Positions 11,108-21,439 are shown, counted from the first letter of the stretch. The stretch: 64,000 nucleotides of DNA from Flabesymbios commensalis (GCA_964017125.1 OZ024916.1:2980817-3044816); one strand, 5' to 3'. Numbers and translations: made by a program. The notes: a model not told the origin generated them from the letters alone.

Positions 11108-11355
11108 ACCCTTACAACAGTGAAATATAAAGACCATGGAGACCAAATGGTTTTTACCAATTTAAAATCATCATTGATGTCTTAGTTAGCTCTTTCTGAT
11201 TCATTTGAACAGCTAAGTTATCTGGTTATGGGTGTACGGCCATTATATATATTTTAATTTATTCAGTGCGGGGATGGATTTTAGACGTCAGAATCTGACG
11301 TCTACAAACGTCAGATTCTGACGTCTAATGTTGATCCCCGCTCTGAAAGGGTTAA
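11104..11355 (+). mobile_element. MITE family A, complete copy
   Basis: TTAA at both ends (11104-11107 and 11352-11355), left end ACCCTTACAACAGTG, right end CCGCTCTGAAAGGG. The core palindrome is TCTGACGTCTACAAACGTCA. One of the best-bounded copies for defining the family. Confidence 0.85.
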
Positions 11356-11499
11356 ATGTATTGTTCTTGTTTAAGTTTAATACTAACAAGCTTCATTTTG
11401 TTAGATATCATGTATATTTAATCTTATTATACTTATCCTGTTATATATATGTTTATATTATAATGAGAAATAAGTCATTATTGATCACGTAATTACACA

Positions 11500-11606
11500 T
11501 TTGACATTGACCCAAAGCTGGTTTGATGTTGAACTAGTGTCGCAAACGGTGGCCCAGCATTAAACCAATATTGGGTCAATGTCTCGTGTTTGTTGAGATG
11601 TTATAT
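11500..11606. mobile_element. Foldback F copy
   Basis: ACATTGACCCAAAGCTGGTT pairs with AACCAATATTGGGTCAATGT around GTCGCAAACGGTGG, and it ends CTCGTGTTTGTTGAG. Confidence 0.8.
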
Positions 11607-11796
11607 TCCAAATCAGAAGATAAAATTGTTATCCTTAAGCATGTTAAAGCGATAAGCTATATTATTTAAGTTTTAAAGCAGTAGACCACTTCATGTATGT
11701 TTCTGCTTTTAGTTGTACCCCAGTTGCCTATCTCTGTGATCAGCGTGGTGCTTTCTGGGTACAGATGTCTCCCACGCGTAGACAGTGGAATACTCC

Positions 11797-12196
11797 TTTA
11801 ACCCAATTGAGGTTGTGTCTCGCTTATTATTCATAATGTGTTCAATTTACGACCAAACATTTGCAAATTTTGATGCTTAACCCTTTGTATTCAAGCATCA
11901 TTTTAAATCTCTGAAAACGGACCTAATTTTCCTACAACCAAGGATTTTAGAATGACTATTTCCATGAAACTGGTTTACCAATACATAGCCTTTTTTTAAA
12001 TTTTCATCCACTTCAAGTCATCTTCATCCACTACAAGTCGAGAATTGCGGCAGCAATTCGCGGCTTGTAGTGGATAAAGATGACAATGATAAACTTAGGT
12101 TTGAAAGGGTTAAACACCCATTTTATTGGCAATAACAATGATTTAATCGATAATAATAAGGATTAAAAACGACTTTCTTAGTGATTAGAGGGTTAA
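11797..12196 (-). mobile_element. MITE family C with a D element inside
   Basis: The reversed C sequence GACCAAACATTTGCAAATTT, then GATGC, is interrupted at TTAA 11877 by a D element. It resumes after TTAA 12110 with ACACCCATTTTATTGGCAAT and GGATTAAAAACGAC, and ends at TTAA 12193-12196. The hairpin is partly lost (GAGGTTGTGTCTCGC only). Confidence 0.8.
11877..12113 (+). mobile_element. MITE family D inside C
   Basis: Bounded by TTAA 11877-11880 and 12110-12113. Contains CCTACAACCAAGGATTTTAG, the hairpin ATCCACTACAAGTCGAG...GCGGCTTGTAGTGGAT with centre AATTGCGGCAGCAATT, and the end GTTTGAAAGGG. The host C element consensus at this point has a single TTTAAAC. Confidence 0.85.
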
Positions 12197-12197
12197 A

Positions 12198-12395
12198 TAA
12201 AATGAATGATTAGGGTTTTAGTCCACCGTTGTGCACACATAGGCTAAACTGGACCAGAAGAACTTCCTGAGGATGGTGAGATGAATGAGATGACAGTGTC
12301 CTCCAGACACAGGATTTGAAATTCGATCTGTGGTGGTCTGAGCACGCTACCTCTCAGTCACAGAGGCGATCCACAATATTGAATCGGGCTAAAAC
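12198..12395 (-). mobile_element. tRNA-derived SINE (SINE-3)
   Basis: Read on the reverse strand, a tRNA-like head (GACTGAGAGGTAGCGTGCTC, then B-box-like GAATTTCAAATCCTG) is followed by GTGTCTGGAGGACACTGTC, CACCATCCTCAGGAAGTTC, TTAGCCTATGTGTGCACAAC and GGTGGACTAAAACCC. Tail fragments occur at 55360-55495, 59485-59555 and 28858-28920. Confidence 0.75.
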
Positions 12396-12489
12396 GGATC
12401 AAAGGTTACCATTAATGCTATTTTCACTTCTTGAAAAGCAATGCAAATACAGTGGTGCAAGAGCTAGTGCTATCATGGCTATTCGGGTT

Positions 12490-12818
12490 TAAAATACACC
12501 GGTGACGTCAGTCTATTCTTAAAACAGTAGATTCGGATCTACGAATCTAGGCCTACTGTTATTTTCGGTCGGACCCAATATACAGTTTTTCCATACCACT
12601 GCATAACTGCATGGCTAATGTTTCACTTTTTACCATGCTAAGTATAAATTGTTTTCTAAATTTTGTCTATATCAAATCTTGAGATGTACCTATTCCGTGT
12701 ATTTTATGCCGAAGAAAAAACTCAATTACAATAGATTCGTAGATCCGAATATCCTCGGCGCTTAGCGCCTCGTACATTCTGATCTACGAGTCCATCGAAT
12801 TTCGTTAAATAACAATAC
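12490..12818 (+). mobile_element. Element H copy 1
   Basis: Starts near TTTAAAATACACCGGTGACG, then AAACAGTAGATTCGGATCTA, a 200-bp AT-rich body, and a terminal hairpin in which AGATTCGTAGATCCGAATAT faces ACATTCTGATCTACGAGTC around GGCGCTTAGCGCC. Full copies lie at 44622-44945 and 53005-53315. No coding capacity, so it is a non-autonomous element of unknown class. Confidence 0.75.
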
Positions 12819-12974
12819 AAAAACAACATCAGTTGACATAATTTCGTTCTTTCTCCTTGACATATTACAGAGAGTAATTAACTTAATTCCTCCGTGTTCA
12901 GGTGGCTGTCATTTGGCGGGAGTCGCACGTGGTCACGGTGTGTCATGGGGGTGGACTGTACAGGTGGATTGAGT

Positions 12975-13070
12975 TATCACGGACCCCACAGACGACGGCC
13001 CAGCGGTGGCCCAATGCATGGCCATCGTCGGAGGCGCTGGGCATGCATTGGGCCACCGCTGGGTCACAAT
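12975..13070. mobile_element. Foldback F, diverged perfect-arm copy
   Basis: The 22-bp arm at 12999-13020 is perfectly complementary to 13042-13063 although its sequence (CCCAGCGGTGGCCCAATGC) departs from other F copies. The centre is GGCCATCGTCGGAGGCGCT-like. The overlapping open frames are artefacts. Confidence 0.75.
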
Positions 13071-13147
13071 TATAAAGTCAATGATACGGGCAGGTTGTCG
13101 TGACGCAGCTGAACAGTAGATCTGCAGGTTGTCGGAATAAGCATTTA

Positions 13148-13256
13148 CAGCGAACACGAAACGTAGGCCCAATGTTGTTTTAATGCTGGGCCAGCTACTA
13201 CGACGCTGGACCAGCATTGCAACGACATTGGGTCAATGCTTCGTGTTTGTTGAGTT
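13148..13256. mobile_element. Foldback F copy
   Basis: AGCGAACACGAAACGTAGGC and CAATGCTTCGTGTTTGTTG form the ends. Arms pair CCCAATGTTG with CGACATTGGG around CTACTACGACGCTGG. Confidence 0.8.
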
Positions 13257-13811
13257 ACGTGTCAATTATCGTGTCCTTATAATGAAGCTATGACAGTTGA
13301 AATATGGCATAGAAATATGGCATCTCAACACGTGTCCTAAGTGTCATTAGAATGTAATACCACAATTCAATATGTTTCTAGAAATACGGGCTGCTAAAGC
13401 GTGTAAATCGTGACGGGTGCGCAGGTGAGGCAGTGAAAAAACGCGAGATATGCATGGAGAAGGCATTATGACGCCATCAGTTTGTTTATGGCCAGACTAT
13501 TGTACTGATTTTGTCAGGACCTAGTACTACTAGCACTGCTAAAGTTTAGCTATATGCAAGCCCTAGGGGCTTAATAAATGGGCGAGCGAATGATAGAACA
13601 ATCGAACTGTCAAACGAACGAGTTTAGTTTTGCTTGGATTCCACAATTGCTTGCAATTGTAGTTTTCCACATTTTTCGTAAGCAATTTAATTATCTGAAG
13701 TACTTTTGATCAGATTGACAAAGCAATATCATCTGTTATTTTATGTATAATTATGATGTTTTCCAATTTTGTTTGTCGTACCAATAAATACATTTAATTT
13801 GATAACAAAAA
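13257..13811. other. Intergenic, nothing recognised
   Basis: AT-rich single-copy sequence with a short direct duplication of AAATATGGCAT near 13300. No open frame of interest. Confidence 0.45.
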
Positions 13812-14018
13812 TGAACTCTTTCAGTGCGGGGACGTCTATATTCTGACGTGTAAAGACGGTCCCTGCACTGAAAGAATTAAAATATTTATAATGGCATTAA
13901 ACCCATACATAAGTATTCAAGAGAAGCAGAAAGAGCTAACTAAGACATTTAGGATGATTTCAAATTAAAAAAAAAAATTCTCTCCATCAGTCGCATGAAA
14001 ATATTTCAGCTTTGTAAA
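13812..14018 (-). mobile_element. MITE family A, shortened core
   Basis: The core is reduced to CAGTGCGGGGACGTC...GGTCCCTGCACTGAAAG. The body keeps GAAGCAGAAAGAGCTAACTA and AAATATTTCAGCTTTGTAAA. Confidence 0.75.
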
Positions 14019-14065
14019 GTTTAAGTCACTGGTACTTATAAGGTGTATATTAGAATGTAGAAGAG

Positions 14066-14152
14066 TGATATACTGCCGTGCAAAGGCAAAAGGCAGTATC
14101 TGCTTACTTCACAAGTAAGGAGATACTGCATTTTGTCTTTGCGAAGCAGTAT
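14066..14152. mobile_element. Foldback G, variant
   Basis: GTGCAAAGGCAAAAGGCAGT and ATCTGCTTACTTCACAAGTA face AAGGAGATACTGCATTTTG and TCTTTGCG. This subgroup has AGTATCTGC where most copies have AGTAACTGC. Confidence 0.75.
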
Positions 14153-14305
14153 AGATGTGATATGTGGCCTGACAATAAAGGCGGATCATGGGCACAATGG
14201 CGACCAGCATGTCCACACCAATTAACACACGTGTCTATATAATATGTACAATAGACAGAGACATGGCATGTCAGACCAGCAGCTCATTAGATCAACTATA
14301 ACATG

Positions 14306-14690
14306 CTTATGCAAACAGCAGTAACTGATTACTTGTAAAGTAAGCAGTTACTGCTGTGTGCTGTTAATGTATGTTAACCCTTTAAGCCCTCACGATGCAT
14401 TAAAGCAGCATTTTACATCCTTGAAAACAGACCTAATTTTCCTACAACCAAGGTTTTTAGAATGAAACTTTCCATGAAACTGGTTTACCAATACATATCA
14501 ATTTTCTTTGCTCTTTCACCAACTTCAAATCATTTTCATCGACTGCAAGTCGAGCATTGCGACAGCAATTCGCGGCTTGTAGTGGATGAAGATGACAATG
14601 CAAAGTCAGGTCTGAAAGGGTCATATGTAAGTAACAGTAGCTGCTAACTTGTAATGTAGGCAGTTACTGCTGTTTGCCTTTAATGTATGT
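14306..14690. mobile_element. Tandem foldback G pair split by a D element
   Basis: G copies at about 14306-14372 (CAGCAGTAACTGATTACTTG) and 14622-14690 (GTAACAGTAGCTGCTAACTT) both end in TTAATGTATGT. This suggests a duplicated G unit with element D inserted in the TTAA at 14374. Confidence 0.65.
14374..14618 (+). mobile_element. MITE family D copy
   Basis: TTAA at 14374-14377, end CCCTTTAAGCCCTCACGATG. Hairpin centre ATTGCGACAGCAATTCGCGG, right end GGTCTGAAAGGG followed by TCATA in place of TTAA. The 61-codon frame here is repeat sequence. Confidence 0.8.
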
Positions 14691-15100
14691 CACAGCTGCA
14701 ATTAATTTCCAAATTACAAGTATTTCTCCTGTTTTTGATAGATTTTCGGTAACTTTTGAATATAAAATACACATTGTCACCGTATAAGTAAGAAGATTCA
14801 AGTCGCGTCTATCACTCATGCGGTTAAATTTCTTCCATTGAAAATAGTTGGATTAGATTAGGCCTAATTGGAAGCTAAGCACTGACATATTTAACTTTCT
14901 CAGATAACAGGCAAAATGTGTTTCATTTGCTTTAGTTACTGTCTAACATCTACAATAAAGATCTAATCAAGGTAAAAAACATTATATATATTTTTTATTT
15001 TGAAAACCAGATTATATGAATGTGTTGCTGTCACTACTTGATCCAATAATATTCCGGACGACTGTCCTCCGTGTCATTCAGTCATCGCTATTTTAATTAA
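14691..15100. other. Intergenic, nothing recognised
   Basis: AT-rich; I see no gene, hairpin or repeat copy. Confidence 0.45.
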
Positions 15101-15101
15101 T

Positions 15102-15335
15102 TTTAACCCTCTAACCGCTATAGCCACGACAATAGTCATTTTTAATCTGTTATATTAGCAGGTTATAATTATGTTTTATCGTAACCCTTACAGCGCTAAA
15201 TTAAAATATTTTTTCACGCACTAGAAGTTATGTCTTGCTACCGCGACACATAAGTTCAAGTGGGTGAAAATACTTACATTTTTTGTTAATTTGAGATAAA
15301 GCATTTGCAAATCACTGATTGTGATTTAACCTGAT
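15102..15335. mobile_element. Two partial MITE C fragments in opposite orientations
   Basis: 15102-15165 has the left end of C (CGACAATAGTCATTTTTAAT). 15184-15335 is a reversed portion with the hairpin CACTAGAAGTTATGTC...CACATAAGTTCAAGTGGG and tip TTGCTACCGCGA. Confidence 0.65.
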
Positions 15336-15341
15336 TGACCT

Positions 15342-15577
15342 CTACCGTGCAGCGATCGACTCTTGTCGTCAGAATCTGACGTCTGTAGACGTCAGATTTT
15401 GACGACTAATGTCGGTCTCTGCAATGTAAGAATAAAAATATTATTTTTTCAGTAGACTCATAACATAGGTATTCAAATAAAACGGAAAAAACTAAGATTA
15501 AGACATGTATGATGATTTCAAATTGAAAAAAACATTTGGTCTCCATGGCTTATACAATAATATTTCAACGTTGTGAG
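15342..15577 (-). mobile_element. MITE family A copy
   Basis: Core GTCAGAATCTGACGTCTGTA then CGTCAGATTTTGACGAC, followed by the reversed body ATAGGTATTCAAATAAAACG and GGTCTCCATGGCTTATACAA. Confidence 0.8.
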
Positions 15578-15593
15578 GATAAACTCAACTTCG

Positions 15594-15790
15594 GTTTAAA
15601 GGGACATACCCAGGCTAAAATCACAAAAAATCTGTGATTTTATTTTGGCTTTTTAATATGACCATATGATGTAAACAGTCCATGGACTAGAACTGCCGAA
15701 ATTTTTTAATTTTTCTGCGCATTTACCAGTTAGGCTAGATATAGATACAAAATGACCGTATTTCTTATTTTGGACAACATTTAATATCTG
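15594..15790 (+). mobile_element. Element I, one arm only
   Basis: TTAAAGGGACATACCCAGG, GACCATATGATGTAAACAGT and ACCAGTTAGGCTAGATATAG match the left arm of the complete foldback at 56971-57345. The right arm is absent. Confidence 0.75.
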
Positions 15791-15805
15791 GCGTTATAAT
15801 ACTAG

Positions 15806-15925
15806 GAAGAGGCAAATACCAGACGTTTAGTCAATGTTGGTTTAATGATGGGCCATCGTCTACGACGTCGGTCCAGCATTAAGTCAACATCATAGAAACC
15901 TGTCTCATTTTTGCTGGGCTGCATG
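15806..15925. mobile_element. Foldback F copy
   Basis: AAATACCAGACGTTTAGTCA and CTGTCTCATTTTTGCTGGG are the ends. The centre GCCATCGTCTACGACGTCGG is typical. Arms are imperfect. Confidence 0.75.
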
Positions 15926-16576
15926 GAACGTGGCTGATGTGGCAGACAAACTGAGTGAGAAGGGAAGCGATCCTTGCCGCAGGGCACCAGGAAACTGCCC
16001 CCAGGGGTAAGGAACCCGTCTTCCCCTGTCGGCAAATACTGAGCCTAATTGGGGAGAGAATTAACCTCTGAAGCCCCGGGGTGCCTAAACCAGTTCTCAG
16101 CTTAATTATCGTGCAATTTGTCTTAGGCACACATCAGATTTCCACAATTTCAAAAGTATGTTAGAGATTGCAGTTTCTGTTTGTATTGTACGTATAGATT
16201 GTTTTAAAATCGTTCATAGTGATACTACTTGTTGAGTTGTTATCGTTCTTTTCACTCCCTGGGCCCCTAAGGGTGTACATATCCCCCGTGGCGTACAGAG
16301 TGTCACATGACACCATGCTGGCCACACAAACCGTGGGTGGCGGACCACAGGGGGGAAGCTATCACCATGGTAACACGACACCCCCGCACTGCCTCCAATT
16401 ACTCGATGGCAATTAGCGACGTCTGGCGGCAGAAGACGGAACTAGACGGCGGGACAAGTCGACAGCGAGCAATGAGGAACCAGAAGGAAGAGAAACCACA
16501 TTGGCCAAACTGGAAACTAACTGGGAAAATGGCCAAACATTCAAACAGCGCCGGACCAACTTTGCAAACTTATCAA
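15926..16576 (+). other. Single-copy stretch with a weak open frame
   Basis: 16307-16603 is open for 98 codons (MTPCWPHKPWVADHRGEAIT and onward), is polar, and finishes inside a family A element, so it is not an intact gene. No domain is recognised. Composition is more balanced than its neighbours. Confidence 0.3.
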
Positions 16577-17240
16577 CCCTTTCTGTGCGGGGACCGACTT
16601 TAGACGTCAGAATACGTCTATAGACGTCAGGTTCTTACGTCAAAGATCGGTCGCCGCACTGAAAGAATTTAAAAATTATAATTGTTGTAGTCCCATAAGA
16701 AAAATATTCAAATCAAAGAGATTATGCACATGTCCATATAACCTCTTTGTTCAAATGCAACAGAAAGAGCTAGTTAATACATTTATGATGATATCAAATT
16801 GATGGCCACATATCGTGATCTCCAATGATGCTCTATACAAGATGTCAACGTAGCACCGCTGTACGTCAGGGTGAAGCAACAACGATGGTCCATGTTTGGC
16901 CATGTGCTACGAATGCCAGAGACCACACTTGCTCAACAGGCACTGGAGCTCGCACTATTGGGATCCAACAAGTACAGATCCAGGACAGACCGAAATTGAA
17001 GAAATCTTCTCAGTTTGCTGCGAGCTGACCTCAAAGAAACAGGAACATTCAAGTCAAAAAATAAACTGCAGGAGCTGCTTGCCAAAGAATAAGAGACGGT
17101 GGCGCAAGGCGAAGAAGGACTGATTGCAGCTATGAGATGATTCTTCACCCACAGCCGCAGATACTAATGATGACGATGATGATCAAATTGAAAAAAAAAC
17201 ACTTTGGTCTTCATTGTTTATAGAGAAATATTTCAGCATA
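16577..17240 (-). mobile_element. MITE family A interrupted by a LINE fragment
   Basis: Core TTTAGACGTCAGAATACGTC with GTGCGGGGACC on the left, and body with ACAGAAAGAGCTAGTTAATA. The copy breaks at ATCAAATTGA (16793-16802) and resumes at the duplicated ATCAAATTGA (17182-17191), then ACTTTGGTCTTCATTGTTTA. Confidence 0.85.
16803..17181 (+). mobile_element. LINE 3' end fragment (RTE/I-like C-terminus)
   Basis: A forward frame reads VRVKQQRWSMFGHVLRMPET and TTLAQQALELALLGSNKYRS. A shifted frame then gives LLRADLKETGTFKSKNKLQE and ends LIAAMR before a stop. The RRW.LFGHVLRM motif is typical of the C-terminal end of several LINE families. At least one frameshift and an internal stop show that the copy is dead. 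The 3' end is GATGACGATGATGAT. A 10-bp target-site duplication flanks it, and it is 5'-truncated, as expected of target-primed insertion. Confidence 0.8.
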
Positions 17241-17317
17241 AGAAGGGTAACCCTTTCAACGCTAATCGACGACAACCGTTTTGATCTGTTTATTAGCTCA
17301 GTTTAAATCACTGTTTG

Positions 17318-18022
17318 GGATGTTAACCTCTAGACCCAGCAACACAAAACATTTGTATAACATTTATACAACGTCACCCAACGTCTTCGACGTTGGTCCA
17401 ATATTGTATAAATGTTATACAAATGTTTTGTGTTTGCTGGGAAGCATTATCTAATTTAAATTTTCACCCACTTTAAAATGGTGTCTCGCTACCGCGACTC
17501 ACAACTTCAAGTGGGCATGTATGGATATGTTTATTACCTCCAATTCTGAAGAGCATAGAATTCATTCTACAGTTCACTCAATATGATTCTATTTCACAAA
17601 AACATGCAACATATTTGCATTCATTTAAGTCTTATCTCGCAGTCATTTGCTATTCAGTGATTTTCGAACTTTGTACATTTTAGAGGTGAAAGATAATATT
17701 GCACAGTATATGTTTTGCCATTCTTGTGTGAAATTACATTTCATTCCGGACAGTAGAAAACAAGCCTTTTCCATGCTGGTTTGTAAGGTATCTCAGCATT
17801 GGAGTAGGCATGACACCATATATAGTTTTCAACATTTTCTCTCGTATCACACCAAGGGAAAACACTAATATTTGTTTAATTTCAGACCAAACATTTTGCA
17901 TATTTGCCCAAATCTTGTTGTTTAAGTCTTCATTTCATTCCCAACAACTCTGTTTTAACTGCTAATAACACGGATTAAAAACGACAAAAGTCGTGATTTG
18001 CTTATGAAGTTCAAAGCGTTAA
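17318..18022 (-). mobile_element. MITE family C with two insertions
   Basis: Reversed C sequence starts at GTTAACCTCTAG, is broken by foldback F (17333-17446), then gives TTCACCCACTTTAAAATGG...CACAACTTCAAGTGGG with tip TCGCTACCGCGA. After a roughly 350-bp unrecognised insert (about 17523-17870) it resumes with GACCAAACATTTTGCATATT and ends at TTAA 18019-18022. The small open frame 17647-17868 lies in the insert and is not recognised. Confidence 0.65.
17333..17446. mobile_element. Foldback F, arms rewritten but perfectly paired
   Basis: ACAAAACATTTGTATAACAT and its continuation TTATACAA pair without mismatch with TTGTATAAATGTTATACAA and ATGTTTTGT. The usual GGCCCAATGTTGG of the family is replaced in both arms. 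The centre CAACGTCTTCGACGTTGGTC is conserved. Confidence 0.85.
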
Positions 18023-18264
18023 CACATTTAGCTCTATGGACCAATTAATGTGACCAGAACTGTAAAACAGCAATTGAGACACCGACACAGACAGAACGAG
18101 TGCAGTTCACTGTCTGGTAATTAGTTTATAAAAATACGAAGCGAAATTTCATTTGTCTATATTTTTTAATTTGATCAAGAAAATAGAGAAAGCTGCCATA
18201 AGTGGAAACAAGCTGCATGGCGGATCCGTGTAGTAAATTTGTGTTGAAAAGAGAAAAGTATTGA

Positions 18265-18365
18265 GACGCTTAATTATACAATTTAAATTTTCACCCACTT
18301 GAAGTTGTGTCTCGCTACCGCGAACCACAACTTCAGGAGGGTGGAAACTACTGACATGAATCAAA
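18265..18365 (-). mobile_element. MITE C hairpin fragment
   Basis: CACCCACTTGAAGTTGTGTC and AACCACAACTTCAGGAGGG with tip TCGCTACCGCGA. Flanking parts are lost. Confidence 0.65.
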
Positions 18366-18415
18366 ACATATAATATGCTAATCTAACTATTTTATTGCTT
18401 ATTTCTCTTTGACAG

Positions 18416-18658
18416 TTAAACCTTTCAGGCCTGAATTTACCATTGTCATCTTCATCCACTACAAGCCGCGAATTGCTACCGCAATTCTCGACTTGTAGTG
18501 GATGAAGATGATTTGATGTGGTTTAAATATTAAAGAAAATTGCCATGTATTGGTAAAAGAGTTCCATGGAAATTTACCTTCTAAAACCGTCAGTTGTAGA
18601 GTCTGTTTTCAAGGTTTTTAAATGATGCTTTAATGCATCGTGTGGGCTCAAAGGGTAA
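18416..18658 (-). mobile_element. MITE family D copy
   Basis: TTAA at 18416-18419, then ACCTTTCAGGCCTGAATTTA. Hairpin tip AATTGCTACCGCAATT, the same TACC loop as family C. Right end GGGCTCAAAGGG. Confidence 0.8.
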
Positions 18659-18829
18659 AATGGAGTGCAAAAACGGCTATAAAGGCGATGTTAAGCCTTA
18701 GACTTATAACGGATACTCAGGTGTTGACAGTTAAAGAGACCAAATTAATATCAGCACATTGAATCTGTCTAGGTGGCGTGTTTTGGTTGTGCGACGGCTT
18801 CACGTTTGAGTTATAAAGTAATAGTGAAC

Positions 18830-18898
18830 CATTCTTAGCAGTAACTGTTGACTTGAAAAGCAATCAGTTACTGTAGAGAGTTATTTTGCATCACTGTT
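18830..18898. mobile_element. Foldback G copy
   Basis: AGCAGTAACTGTTGACTTGA faces AAGCAATCAGTTACTGTAGA. Confidence 0.7.
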
Positions 18899-19324
18899 CA
18901 TTGGCTTTTCAGTTCATGCATTAATACGGAACATTATTATATACAACAATATACAATAAATAACAATGCACATTGCCAATCTTCATCCCTTCGACGGTTT
19001 GTTACAAATATATCATGATGTTTATGATGCAATTGTAATTATTTTAAGGCAGTGGCTAACCGTACGTGATTATTTATAATCTAACTCTACGGACAACCTC
19101 GTGCTCCAACTATAAGTTTGCCATATGAAGAGCCACGACGTTATTTTAATTTTCAGATAGAACATGAAGTGAAAAATTCCACAGTTTATTTCTTGTTATA
19201 TTATCCTGTATGCTTCTGTACAAAAATGTCGGGTGGGGGGGGGGGGGGGCGGAGGAGGGTAGATGGAGAGATAACTGCGTGGGATGTGGATGAATAACAT
19301 TGGTAAAGAACACATCAGTTCAAA
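18899..19324. other. Intergenic with poly-G run
   Basis: AT-rich single-copy sequence. A 15-G run at 19235-19249 is followed by GGAGGAGGG. No gene. Confidence 0.45.
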
Positions 19325-19530
19325 ATCGATTACATTTTGGCCAATGTTACAGACGTTTGTCCACAATTGAGCTAACGTTGGCCGAGTGTTACACGTTATC
19401 TTTAAAGATATATCTGTTCTGACTTGTTCATAGATTCAGGTCAGGCCGAATTAACATCTGCATACCTGAGACCATGACCCTGTGATGCTGGCCCAACATT
19501 AAACCAACATTGTATCAACGTCTCTTGCAT
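19325..19530. repeat. Two decayed foldback F fragments
   Basis: 19340-19405 (TTGGCCAATGTTACAGACG and AGCTAACGTTGGCC) and 19475-19530 (GATGCTGGCCCAACATTAAA, then CATTGTATCAACGTCTC) resemble the two halves of F. Confidence 0.5.
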
Positions 19531-19547
19531 ATCGCCCTGCAAACAGA

Positions 19548-20066
19548 AGACGCTGAACCGTCTACGGCCATTAAACACATTTTACTCTTTTAGTGCGGGT
19601 CTAAAGTCAATCCCCGCAATAAAATAATTTTGTAACATTTTGTAAAAATGACCTCGACTTCCTTTGTCTTCACCGAGCTGGCTAATACAATGAAGTATGG
19701 GGGAGGGTTCTCATATAACCTTGTTTTTACCGAGTGACGTCACTGCGTTTCACAGAATAAAGTATAAGGGATGGTTCTTATATAACCTTGTTTTCACCGA
19801 GTGACGTCAATGCGTTTCACAGAATAAAGTATGAGGGATGGTTCTTATATAACCTTGTTTTCACCGAGTGACGTCACTGCGTTTCACAGAATAAAGTATG
19901 CGGGATGGTTCTTATATAACTTTGTTTTCACCGAGTGACGTCACTGCGTTTCACAGATATCTAAATGAAGCAGAAAGAGCTAACTAAGACATTTATGATG
20001 ATTTCAAACTAAAAACAACCTACTGGTCTCCATATTTTAAACAAAAGTCGCTCTCCGCAGTGAAAG
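19548..20066. mobile_element. MITE family A remnants around a tandem array
   Basis: Left part CCGTCTACGGCCATTAAACA with a short core (TTAGTGCGGGTC...ATCCCCGC). Right part AAGCAGAAAGAGCTAACTAA to TCCGCAGTGAAAGGGTTAA. The CRE/TATA array occupies the middle. Confidence 0.6.
19685..19960 (+). repeat. 67-bp tandem array with TATA-like and CRE sites
   Basis: Four units of about 67 bp. Each carries TTCTTATATAACCTTG and, about 20 bp on, CCGAGTGACGTCACTGCGTT. One unit has TGACGTCAA in place of TGACGTCAC. The full-palindrome CRE TGACGTCA and a TATA-like TATATAA recur in every unit. Confidence 0.85.
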
Positions 20067-20171
20067 GGTTAAAATATACATTGTAAGGACTGTATTACGA
20101 TGTACTTTTTAATGACGCATAAGTCTGTACTGGTATAATCACTGCCGTCGATAAATATCTACCTATCCTCA

Positions 20172-20380
20172 TTGCAGTGCAAAGACAAACAGCAGTAACT
20201 GCTTACTTTAAAAGTGAGCAGTTACTGCTGTCTGCCTTTGTGGGTCATAAGATGCAAAAGCAAACAGCAGTAACTGCTTGCTTGCCAAGTTGTTTTTTGT
20301 TCAGCCGTGCAAAGACAAACAGCAGTAACTGCTTACTTTTCAAGTGAGCAGTTACTGCTGTTTGTCTTTACTCACACGTA
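20172..20380. mobile_element. Two foldback G copies plus a half copy
   Basis: 20172-20252 and 20295-20380 are full palindromes (AGACAAACAGCAGTAACTGC facing GCAGTTACTGCTGTTTGTCT). Between them lies a half copy, CAAACAGCAGTAACTGCTTG. Confidence 0.85.
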
Positions 20381-21430
20381 ACAGACGTAAATCAGAGCGC
20401 GGCTAGAATTATAATCCATCAATGTCTCTCTCAGATATATCGCCTTTTGCACCAAAAAGACGTATCTACCGCTTATTAAAGTGGTTGATGAGACGTTTGA
20501 CGACACACAGCCGCGCTGTAAAAACTACTAAGTTAGTCTAACGCTAGTTGATTGAGTGAACATATTATCACGATAAATCAAGCTCACTGATTTTTAAAGA
20601 TTAGGGTTTCAAATATATTTAACCCTTTGGGCGCCAATATATCTAATTATTAAAATATTTTATTCATAATCCGAGTGTATACGTATGTATGTTTACATAA
20701 TCACGCATTCTTACAGTTTGTGTGGTATATCATATAATTATGTTTTATCTATTACAATGCTACTTGTTATGTATAAAGTTATACGTGGCTTATTCAATAA
20801 ATGACGCGACACAGAACTTCAGCATCACCGTCATCACCACAGTTTCGCAAATTAATACATATATTTTACATCAGCATATATTTTTCCAATTTAACAAACA
20901 CACTTTATAACTAAAGCTGATGCGGCACACAATTTCAATCGGGTGTAAATTTGTCAGATTTGTCAAACGGGTTGAGGTGAATATTTTTCAATTTTGCCCA
21001 CTCCACCTTGAAAACTTGTATTCAAATAGAAAATACATGCCGACATTGGTACTGAACAAGTTGGAACAGAATGTATAACTTATATTTAATGTATAGTTTA
21101 AGAAGCTTTAATAATTTCATTTATACACGGAACAGCCAATTATAATCTGGCTACACTTGCCAATATAATATATGTTAGTCTACTATGCAAAGTTTTACGA
21201 TAAGAAACACTCAAGCAGTCTTATCACATCGTTTTTTACCAAAAAAAGGTATGTCTTAACACTTAATTTAGATTAATTTTTATTGATTATTCTTGAGGAT
21301 GATAACATTTTTGTTGCTATCTTATCGCAATATTTAGTAAAAAAAATTCGCGAAATATGAGCAGAGAGTTGGAGTGACCTATGTACCCAGATGTACGGTA
21401 TACTTTGCTGTCTACATAAATCGGCCACAT
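20381..21430. other. Intergenic, about 1 kb, no gene
   Basis: One possible MITE start, TTAACCCTTTGGGCGCC, lies at 20620 but I cannot place its other end. The rest is AT-rich, with no convincing open frame; the 62-codon frame at 20722-20910 is low complexity. Confidence 0.4.
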
Positions 21431-21439
21431 ATAATATAC

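Noticed and set aside
12894-13217. Overlapping GC-rich open frames on both strands.
   Set aside because: They coincide with two foldback F copies and an unremarkable flank.
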